A stretch of DNA of 5,415 bases from positions 1 through 5,415 of the forward strand of contig JACREW010000246.1 of NCBI GenBank assembly GCA_016212685.1. The letters are read 5' to 3'. Below are positions 1 to 4,901 of the stretch, piece by piece. Source of the stretch: Nitrospirota bacterium. Lineage in GTDB: Bacteria > Nitrospirota > Thermodesulfovibrionia > Thermodesulfovibrionales > Dissulfurispiraceae. How positions within the stretch are numbered: the first letter of the stretch is position 1; each line of letters begins with the position of its first letter. Below the pieces are notes generated by a model. That model made no database searches. It was given only the letters and a program-made list of their open reading frames with translations, and was not told the DNA's origin. Position numbers and translations under genes: made by a program.

Positions 1-33
1 CCTCTTAAAAATAAGAGGGGGATGGGGGGAGTT
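1..33. repeat. C/G-rich palindromic repeat, copy 1 (left arm truncated by window edge)
   Basis: Positions 12-33 read as a TAAGAGGGGG...GGGGGAGTT arm. This matches the right arm of the complete palindrome at 4360-4381 at 19 of 22 positions and in the same orientation. Positions 1-7 (CCTCTTA) pair with 12-18 around an AAAA loop, so the left arm is present but cut by the window start. The mismatches between copies sit in the spacer between the two G runs, as in a dispersed family of palindromes. It carries no coding sequence. It could be a REP- or MITE-like element, or part of the 3' end of the upstream transcription unit; the window does not show which. Confidence 0.75.
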
Positions 34-184
34 ATAAAAGGTATCGCTGCTAAAGGCTTTTCATCCATACCTGCTTTATCTTTAAAATTATTTGCCGGCG
101 GATTCAGGCCGCTCTAATGCTTTGTCTTCCATCATGGCTATAACTCTGGCACGCCTCACATTCCGGAACTTGCAATCAAACATT

Positions 185-369
185 AAAAAGGCATGGAAGG
201 CATGGCGGAAAAGACTTTACCGGCGAAATTTTCAACCTGCATACGCTTTCCCGTCATCCGCATCGGTGCTTAGTTATTGAGTACTTTCGCTTAATATCTA
301 TGCCCTGAACGTAAATCGGCACTTGTAAAGGCTTTGTAGCCGTGCCTTCCATGCCTTCCATGCCTTTTT
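185..369. repeat. Perfect 21-bp inverted repeat made of 9-bp units
   Basis: The left arm (185-205) is AAA plus two copies of AAGGCATGG (188-196, 197-205). The right arm (349-369) is its exact reverse complement: two copies of CCATGCCTT (349-357, 358-366) plus TTT. On the right a third, one-base-variant unit CCGTGCCTT (340-348) precedes the arm. The arms are separated by 143 bp. The right arm ends 7 bp before the sigma-54 -24 box. The structure could be a pair of regulator sites, a cruciform-forming repeat, or the remnant of a small mobile element; the sequence alone does not decide. Confidence 0.8.
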
Positions 370-376
370 GTAAGGT

Positions 377-392
377 TGGCACGCCTATTGCA
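377..392 (+). promoter_or_regulatory. Sigma-54 (-24/-12) promoter of fliK-flgD-flgE
   Basis: The sequence is TGGCACG-CCTA-TTGCA, which agrees with the RpoN consensus TGGCACG-N4-TTGCW at every defined position. The GG (378-379) and GC (390-391) elements have the required spacing. Taking C391 as -12, transcription would start near 403, leaving a leader of about 22 nt with the GGAGG ribosome binding site at 415-419 before the ATG at 425. Sigma-54 control of hook genes is well known in several flagellar hierarchies. The activator is not in this window. Confidence 0.88.
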
Positions 393-424
393 TATCCAAT
401 TCTGAAATCAATCCGGAGGTTGAT

Positions 425-1717
425 ATGCTCAATGTTTTGATACAGCCTAATATGCCCAACCCGAATGCGGTTAACGCGGCCGGTAATACCAATGCCAATG
501 CCAACCCGCTTTTTGCGACGGCTGTTCAGGGGGATCAAAGCGGCATCGGAAACTGCGATTTTGTCGCTATCCTCAGCGCCATATTATCCGGCCTTAACAA
601 CAGCATTATGAATACGCAGAACGGCTTGGTTTTAAATAAAGACGGGCAGCCGGTAAATATAGACGAACTCGCAATAGATTTATTAGCGGGAAAAGACGGC
701 AATGCAACTGCAGGCGGCGGTCTTACAGAAATTCTTCAGCAGCTTATGTCACAAGCGCAGATTGCAGGGATCCCCAATGCCGTTGTCGTATCCGATAATA
801 AACAGCCTGTAAATGAAATGAGCAATACGATCTTGCAGTCTCATAACGGCAATGTTGTTTTGACCTCTTTGATGAAGTCGGAAGACGGAATGCAAAAAAT
901 TAAAGTCCACACCAATATATCAGCCGAAAATAATAATAACAATGGCGGCAATGATAATAACAACAACAAAGACAGCGGCCTGTTTAGCGTTAAGGTAACG
1001 ACCACGACAATGACCGGTGAAAATAACGAACAGCCGGTTAACGATGTCTCAGAAAAGAAAGATACGTTTCAGTTTTCATTGAAGGATTTTAAGATACATG
1101 CCGACACTGTTTCCAAAAATCAAATACAGCCTAATCTTTTTGATATCGCTTCAAAGGGCATAAAAGACGGCGCTGAAGCTTCTCTGCAATTGCAGGTTGT
1201 GTCGGCTGAATCCGAAGGCTTTGAAAAGGTTGATAAGAAGGTAAGCGCGGGCGAGCAATCGCCTGTAGACAGGCAACCCGTAATATCTTCCATACAAAAT
1301 TCAGGGGATAAGCCCTCGGTTTCAAATTCCTCCGTGAAAGAACCGGTGCATGTGAGCAGGCTGCATGAACTCGGAGAGCCTATCGCGAAAACTCTCGGCG
1401 CAGGGGATAAACATCTTATTATAAAGCTCGACCCCCCCGACCTTGGAAGCATACGCATAAAACTCACTATGGATAACGGCGTATTAAAGGTCGATTTTAA
1501 AGTGGAATCGGCGGCAGTTAAAGATATGTTTTCGACTGTTATGCCCAATATTAAAGCGTCGCTCGAAGAGTCGGGGATAAAGTTGAGCGAGTTTTTCGTG
1601 GATGTAAAAGAAGACCGTTACCCGGATGAGGGAAGAAGGCATCATGCCGAGAACGGACAACAGCAGCAAAAACAACAGAAAGAGCAGAAATTCAAATTTT
1701 ATGACTATTTCGCATAA
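425..1717 (+). CDS. fliK: Flagellar hook-length control protein FliK
   Basis: A 430-residue protein. FliK is a secreted ruler that sets hook length and, on contact with FlhB, switches export from hook-type to filament-type substrates. The assignment rests on the C-terminal region (about residues 320-400). This carries the FliK/Flg_hook signature LDPPDLGSIRIKL (335-347), then a beta-rich segment and an amphipathic helix ending in the EESGIKLSEFFVDV segment. The first two thirds are low in conservation, as usual for this family. They include an Asn-rich linker (residues 169-181, nucleotides 929-967), and the tail is Gln/Lys-rich. The ATG at 425 is supported by GGAGG at 415-419, five bases upstream. 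It is first in a predicted sigma-54 operon and is followed after 13 bp by flgD, the usual partner. A seven-C run at 1432-1438 encodes part of the PPxLG motif. Confidence is high from the domain and the neighbours together. Confidence 0.93.
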   Translation: MLNVLIQPNMPNPNAVNAAGNTNANANPLFATAVQGDQSGIGNCDFVAILSAILSGLNNSIMNTQNGLVLNKDGQPVNIDELAIDLLAGKDGNATAGGGLTEILQQLMSQAQIAGIPNAVVVSDNKQPVNEMSNTILQSHNGNVVLTSLMKSEDGMQKIKVHTNISAENNNNNGGNDNNNNKDSGLFSVKVTTTTMTGENNEQPVNDVSEKKDTFQFSLKDFKIHADTVSKNQIQPNLFDIASKGIKDGAEASLQLQVVSAESEGFEKVDKKVSAGEQSPVDRQPVISSIQNSGDKPSVSNSSVKEPVHVSRLHELGEPIAKTLGAGDKHLIIKLDPPDLGSIRIKLTMDNGVLKVDFKVESAAVKDMFSTVMPNIKASLEESGIKLSEFFVDVKEDRYPDEGRRHHAENGQQQQKQQKEQKFKFYDYFA

Positions 1718-1718
1718 A

Positions 1719-1724
1719 GGGAGG
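1719..1724 (+). promoter_or_regulatory. Ribosome binding site of flgD
   Basis: GGGAGG, directly after the fliK stop codon (1715-1717) and six bases before the ATG at 1731. It fixes the flgD start. Confidence 0.85.
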
Positions 1725-1730
1725 TAAATT

Positions 1731-2168
1731 ATGGCAACAACAGCGCCTATCTTCAGCAACAGTTTGTATACGGGATCGACACAGAGCGCCGCAAAGGAAA
1801 AAAGCGGAGCATTGGATCAGGATGCCTTTCTAAAACTCTTGATAGCCCAGTTGAAAAATCAGGATCCTCTCAATCCGATGAAGGATACGGAATTTATAGC
1901 ACAGTTGGCGAGTTTCAGCAGCCTCGAACAGACGAGCAAAATGAACAGGACGATGGAGCAGGTCATGGGAATAAGCCTGATAGGAATGAAGGTAAAAGAC
2001 AGCACCGGCGTTGAAGGAACGGTCAAGGATATGAGCATTGAATTGGGTAAAACGTATCTTACGGTTGCGTATAAGGAAACCGATAAGGATGGTAATAAGG
2101 TGGATGCTACCAAGAAGATCGAGTACAACGACATTAAAGAAATCAAAAATCCGATATTCTCGGCTTAA
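1731..2168 (+). CDS. flgD: Flagellar hook assembly (capping) protein FlgD, short form
   Basis: A 145-residue protein. FlgD sits on the tip of the growing hook as a scaffold for adding FlgE subunits and is itself discarded when the hook is finished. The conserved N-terminal domain is clear at residues 31-67: a DAFLKLLIAQLKNQDPLNP block followed by EFIAQLASFSSLEQ, the FlgD hallmark. The remainder (about 76-145) looks like one small beta domain, with V-K-D-S-T-G and K-I-E-Y-N-D-I-K-E-I segments. Enterobacterial FlgD is about 230 residues and carries Tudor-like and Ig-like C-terminal domains. This protein lacks room for both and resembles the short FlgD seen in Bacillus-type and many environmental bacteria. 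No frameshift is apparent: the gene ends cleanly and the flgE ribosome binding site overlaps its stop codon. Confidence 0.95.
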   Translation: MATTAPIFSNSLYTGSTQSAAKEKSGALDQDAFLKLLIAQLKNQDPLNPMKDTEFIAQLASFSSLEQTSKMNRTMEQVMGISLIGMKVKDSTGVEGTVKDMSIELGKTYLTVAYKETDKDGNKVDATKKIEYNDIKEIKNPIFSA

Positions 2169-2173
2169 GGAGG
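2167..2173 (+). promoter_or_regulatory. Ribosome binding site of flgE, overlapping the flgD stop
   Basis: AAGGAGG, whose two A bases are the last two of the flgD TAA stop (2166-2168). It lies seven bases before the ATG at 2181. The overlap suggests translational coupling of flgD and flgE, as expected for hook cap and hook. Confidence 0.85.
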
Positions 2174-2180
2174 TTTTACC

Positions 2181-4166
2181 ATGGGAATGTTGACATCACT
2201 TTTTTCGGCGGTCAGCGGTCTTAACGCAAACGGGCAGGCTCTTTCGGTAATAGGCGATAACATAGCCAATGCCAATACCGTCGGCTTTAAAGGAAGCAGG
2301 GCGGCTTTCGGAGATATTTTAAGCCAGTCTTTAGGCGGAACTTCCGCCCTTCAGGTCGGAAGAGGCGTTCTCGTATCGTCAATTACCCCTCTTTTTTCGC
2401 AGGGCACATTTGAATCGTCGTCGAACCCCCTCGACCTGGCGATAGACGGAGACGGCTTTTTCATTCTGCACGATGTTTCCGGCGCGGAGTTTTATACGAG
2501 GGCAGGTCTGTTTACCCTCGACAAGGACGGCAATATCGTGAATCCTGACGCATTTGAGCTGCAGGGTAAAATACTGCAGGGCAGCCAGAGCGGGCAGGTG
2601 GCTACAATAAACGTATCGTCCTTAAACAGCCCGCCACAGGTGACAGAAAATGTTGAAGTATCATCAAATTTTAATTCTTCAACAACTGTGCATGACCCCA
2701 CGCCTGATACATTTGTTGTCAGTGCATCAAACCAGACAATATTTTTTACGGATTCCGGAGGAGCAGGTAAAACTGCAACTATTGCAACGGGTTCCTATAC
2801 GGCATCCGAGCTTGCTACGGCAGTGGATACTGCGCTTACAGCAGCGAGCGTTGATACGTATACAGTTGCATACAGTTCGAGCACGCATAAGTTTACGATA
2901 ACATCAAGCAATGCGGCTTTCGATATGCAGGTGGAAAATGCAAGTTCAACAGCGGAAAGACTGCTCGGTTTTACAACAGAGAACCATGCTGCAGGAGCTG
3001 CACAGACAAGCGATTATACGATTGTCGGAGACGGCGGAACCGGGACGTTTACCATTGATTCGACTAATAACACCCTTCTATTTACCGATAGCGGCGGAAC
3101 AGACCGGACCATTACTCTGACAGCAAACACATATACCGTTAACGGGCTTGCAAAAGAACTTGAAGACAAGATAGTTGCCGCAGGCGCCGCTTCAGACGCC
3201 GTCAAGGTTTATTATGACCAGGACGCCAAGAAGTTCTATATAAAGAACGGCGAGGCAGCGTCTGTTACAATGAAATTTTCAAACTCATCTACAACGCTTG
3301 AGCAGATACTTGGTTATCAGTCTGTGGATGAGACTATAGCAACAACAGCTACGTCAGTTCCTGAATATGTGGCTGTAGGGTTTAACCCTCTGGATGCCGC
3401 TGATACGTCTGACTTTTCTACGTCGATAACCGTTTACGATTCTCTCGGCAACAGCCATCTGACTACAGTATATTTCAGAAAAACCAAGGAGAACGAGACG
3501 CTAACCCAGGATGCGGCAGAGACAGGAAATACATGGCACTGGTATTCTGTGGTTCAGGCTTCCGACAGCACGACAGGAGAGACATCTGTAGGAGGACAGG
3601 GATACCTTGAGTTTAATACCGAGGGCAAACTCGTGGCTGATATTCAGCAGTATAATGACTTCGATTTCTCCGGCGGCGTTACGCAAAGCCAGCCTATAGC
3701 GTTAGATTTCGGAACGAGTACTGTTGAGGGAGGCAGCGGACTGACCGGCTCTACGCAGTTCGGCTCTGCAAATTCAGTTACATTTCAGGTTCAGGACGGT
3801 TATTCATCGGGCAGTTTGAAGAGCCTTTCTGTCGGCAAGGACGGCATAATTACAGGGACATTTACCAACGGCCAGACTCAGGACATCGCACAGGTTTATC
3901 TCGCAAGGTTCACTTCACCGACAGGTCTTTCAAAGCAAGGCAAGAATATTTACAGCGAGTCCGCCAATTCCGGCAGCCCGATTATCGGAGCAGCGAATAC
4001 TTCGGGAAGAGGAAATATTCTGGCAAGCTCTCTTGAAACGAGCAACGTAGACCTCGCGGAAGAATTTGTGAGGCTGATCGCAGCCCAGAGAGGCTTTCAG
4101 GCCAATACGAGGGCCGTTACCACTACGGACGACCTCCTGAGCGAGTTGATGTCGATTAAGAGATAG
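2181..4166 (+). CDS. flgE: Flagellar hook protein FlgE, enlarged
   Basis: A 661-residue protein that polymerises into the hook, the universal joint between basal body and filament. The N-terminal rod/hook motif is present (residues 1-37, with DNIANANTVGFK at 26-37), followed by the D1 segment with DGDGFF at 89-94. The C-terminal region ends with the family signature SSLETSNVDLAEEFVRLI then AAQRGFQANTRAVTTTDDLL (about 616-654). The part after residue about 390, containing ITVYDSLGNSH and a GGQGYLEF segment, fits the FlgE D2 region. Between about 176 and 381 lie two tandem copies of a domain of about 90 residues absent from the 402-residue E. coli protein, which accounts for much of the extra length. 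No cysteine occurs in the protein. There is a strong ribosome binding site and a terminator 28 bp after the stop, so this is the last gene of the fliK operon. Confidence 0.96.
   Translation: MGMLTSLFSAVSGLNANGQALSVIGDNIANANTVGFKGSRAAFGDILSQSLGGTSALQVGRGVLVSSITPLFSQGTFESSSNPLDLAIDGDGFFILHDVSGAEFYTRAGLFTLDKDGNIVNPDAFELQGKILQGSQSGQVATINVSSLNSPPQVTENVEVSSNFNSSTTVHDPTPDTFVVSASNQTIFFTDSGGAGKTATIATGSYTASELATAVDTALTAASVDTYTVAYSSSTHKFTITSSNAAFDMQVENASSTAERLLGFTTENHAAGAAQTSDYTIVGDGGTGTFTIDSTNNTLLFTDSGGTDRTITLTANTYTVNGLAKELEDKIVAAGAASDAVKVYYDQDAKKFYIKNGEAASVTMKFSNSSTTLEQILGYQSVDETIATTATSVPEYVAVGFNPLDAADTSDFSTSITVYDSLGNSHLTTVYFRKTKENETLTQDAAETGNTWHWYSVVQASDSTTGETSVGGQGYLEFNTEGKLVADIQQYNDFDFSGGVTQSQPIALDFGTSTVEGGSGLTGSTQFGSANSVTFQVQDGYSSGSLKSLSVGKDGIITGTFTNGQTQDIAQVYLARFTSPTGLSKQGKNIYSESANSGSPIIGAANTSGRGNILASSLETSNVDLAEEFVRLIAAQRGFQANTRAVTTTDDLLSELMSIKR
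2706..2990 (+). repeat. FlgE internal domain repeat, copy 1
   Basis: Codes for about residues 176-270 of FlgE. The pattern is T-F-x-V, N-Q-T-I-F-F-T-D-S-G-G, a SYTASELATAVDTAL helix, a KFTITSS strand, and a closing A-E-R-L-L-G-F. Copy 2 follows the same order with closely similar spacing. F179 to G263 is 84 residues, and the matching F290 to G378 is 88. It probably forms a surface domain of the hook (inference). Confidence 0.75.
3042..3335 (+). repeat. FlgE internal domain repeat, copy 2
   Basis: Codes for about residues 288-385 of FlgE. It has T-F-T-I, N-N-T-L-L-F-T-D-S-G-G, a TYTVNGLAKELEDKI helix, a KKFYIKNGE strand, and a closing L-E-Q-I-L-G-Y. These align with copy 1. The two copies are clearly divergent apart from the shared FTDSGG core, so the duplication is old or the copies were acquired separately. 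Confidence 0.75.
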
Positions 4167-4193
4167 TTTATTCATAGATCACAGTTAACGCTT

Positions 4194-4235
4194 TGACGGT
4201 TATATCCCGAATTTCAGGGTATAACCGTCATTTTA
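4194..4235 (+). terminator. Intrinsic terminator after flgE
   Basis: TGACGGTTATA (4194-4204) pairs perfectly with TATAACCGTCA (4220-4230). The stem continues past a single bulged T (4205) as CCC/GGG (4206-4208 with 4217-4219) around an eight-base loop. TTTTAT follows the stem. There is no T run on the other strand, so it acts only on + strand transcripts and closes the fliK-flgD-flgE unit. Confidence 0.85.
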
Positions 4236-4281
4236 TTGACTCATCCCGCCTAAAATCATTATAAATCAATAGGATGTTCAT

Positions 4282-4297
4282 TGGCATAGCAATTGCG
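4282..4297 (+). promoter_or_regulatory. Sigma-54 (-24/-12) promoter of fliL-fliM
   Basis: The sequence is TGGCATA-GCAA-TTGCG. GG (4283-4284) and GC (4295-4296) are spaced exactly as in the fliK promoter, and the TGGCA and TTGC cores are intact. It departs from consensus at the last two bases of the -24 box and at the base after TTGC. With C4296 as -12 the start would be near 4308. That places the promoter after the flgE terminator and makes fliL-fliM a separate unit with a leader of about 90 nt that contains the palindrome at 4334-4382. Confidence 0.8.
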
Positions 4298-4333
4298 TTA
4301 TAGCGTAACGGAATATATGAGAATATTGTGAAA

Positions 4334-4382
4334 TAACTCCCCCCAACCCCCTCTTACTTTAAGAGGGGGCGAGGGGGAGTTA
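4334..4382. repeat. C/G-rich palindromic repeat, copy 2 (complete), in the fliL leader
   Basis: The left arm 4335-4356 (AACTCCCCCC...CTCTTA) and right arm 4360-4381 (TAAGAGGGGG...GGGAGTT) pair at 19 of 22 positions around a CTT loop. One more T/A pair lies outside (4334/4382). The right arm matches copy 1 at 12-33. In RNA it would form a long, very stable hairpin. It has no run of T after it that would make a normal terminator; the following bases are AAAAA and then the fliL ribosome binding site. It is best read as a dispersed palindromic element that has landed in a leader. Confidence 0.85.
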
Positions 4383-4386
4383 AAAA

Positions 4387-4392
4387 GGGAGG
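4387..4392 (+). promoter_or_regulatory. Ribosome binding site of fliL
   Basis: GGGAGG, four bases before the ATG at 4397. It starts only five bases after the outermost pair of the leader hairpin (4334/4382), so folding of the hairpin could affect ribosome access. Confidence 0.85.
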
Positions 4393-4396
4393 TTTT

Positions 4397-4891
4397 ATGG
4401 TTGACGAAAAGGATGCGAAGTTAGAAGGGGAAGAAGAGGGGCAGGAGCCAAAGAAGAAGAAAGGGAAAAAATTAATTTTAATCGTCATTATTGCAGTTGC
4501 GGTGATTGCCGGCGGCGCTGGCGCATTTCTGTTTTTTACTAAATCGGGCGGCGATAAGGCGGCTAAAAAAGAAGCGGCAAAGGCTGAGGACGGCGTAACC
4601 TTGGCCCTTGAGCCGTTTGTCGTTAACCTTAGCGATCCTACGGGAACGAGGTTTTTAAAGGTATCGTTGCAGCTCGAACTTTCAGGTCCCGCCGTAATGG
4701 AAAAGGCGAAGACAAAAAGCCCGCAAATAAGGGATGCCGTTATTACGCTGCTTACTGCAAAGACATCCGACGCGCTTATCTCGCCTGAAGGTAAATTGCA
4801 ACTTAAGGATGAAATAAATATCAGGATCAACCAGATTTTAGGAGAGAATTCGGTAAAAAACGTCTATCTTACCGATTTTGTAATGCAGTAA
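4397..4891 (+). CDS. fliL: Flagellar basal body-associated protein FliL
   Basis: A 164-residue single-pass inner-membrane protein. FliL forms a ring around the stator units and supports torque generation under load. The short cytoplasmic N-terminus is charged and ends in a Lys cluster (residues 19-25). A hydrophobic segment (26-48) follows, then a periplasmic domain. The domain shows the family's features: LEPFVVNL (71-78), a T-R-F-L-K-V strand (84-89), I-R-D-A-V-I-T-L-L before the T-S-D-A-L-I-S-P-E-G turn, and an INQIL...VYLTDFVMQ C-terminus. Length and layout match typical FliL. The fliM gene follows after 10 bp, as in many flagellar operons. Translation begins just after the leader palindrome. 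Confidence 0.95.
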   Translation: MVDEKDAKLEGEEEGQEPKKKKGKKLILIVIIAVAVIAGGAGAFLFFTKSGGDKAAKKEAAKAEDGVTLALEPFVVNLSDPTGTRFLKVSLQLELSGPAVMEKAKTKSPQIRDAVITLLTAKTSDALISPEGKLQLKDEINIRINQILGENSVKNVYLTDFVMQ

Positions 4892-4897
4892 AAGGAG
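4892..4897 (+). promoter_or_regulatory. Ribosome binding site of fliM
   Basis: AAGGAG immediately after the fliL TAA (4889-4891) and four bases before the ATG at 4902. It supports that start, which also gives the expected FliM N-terminus. Confidence 0.8.
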
Positions 4898-4901
4898 TAG
4901 A

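Larger units (their letters stand above)
34..424. other. Non-coding upstream region of the fliK operon
   Basis: About 390 bases without a credible gene. The only forward open frame of note (92-280) would start at TTG, has no Shine-Dalgarno sequence, and gives a low-complexity basic peptide resembling no family I know. The region holds the 185-205/349-369 inverted repeat, the sigma-54 promoter at 377-392, and the fliK ribosome binding site GGAGG at 415-419. Two 10-bp direct repeats also occur: TAAAGGCTTT (51-60 and 326-335) and TGGCACGCCT (147-156 and 377-386). The long distance upstream of the promoter would suit enhancer sites for a sigma-54 activator, but I cannot assign a specific binding site. 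Confidence 0.6.

Noticed and set aside
51..78. Sigma-28 type flagellar promoter at TAAAGGCTTT (51-60 and 326-335)
   Set aside because: Neither copy has a GCCGATAA-like element at the required spacing.
92..280. Forward open frame of 62 codons upstream of fliK
   Set aside because: It starts at TTG without a ribosome binding site, covers the left arm of the inverted repeat, and its product is low-complexity and basic with no recognisable domain.
1120..1548. Reverse-strand open frame of 142 codons inside fliK
   Set aside because: It lies opposite a well-supported FliK C-terminal domain and encodes no recognisable protein; it is a shadow of fliK.
4264..4276. IHF site next to the fliL sigma-54 promoter (AATCAA-N4-ATG), with a similar one at 174-186
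   Set aside because: Each differs from the WATCAA-N4-TTR core by one base. Such matches are common by chance in AT-rich DNA, and the positions are too close to or too far from the promoters for the usual role.
4334..4382. Leader palindrome as a rho-independent terminator
   Set aside because: There is no T run after the right arm; A bases and a ribosome binding site follow. The flgE transcript already ends at the better terminator at 4194-4235.
4363..4392. G-quadruplex in the fliL leader
   Set aside because: Only three runs of three or more G are present before the start codon, so a standard three-tier quadruplex cannot be built, and the same bases pair in the palindrome.
4354..4830. Reverse-strand open frame of 158 codons across the palindrome and fliL
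   Set aside because: Its Ser/Phe-rich product is the antisense of the Lys- and Glu-rich FliL, and fliL is clear on the + strand.
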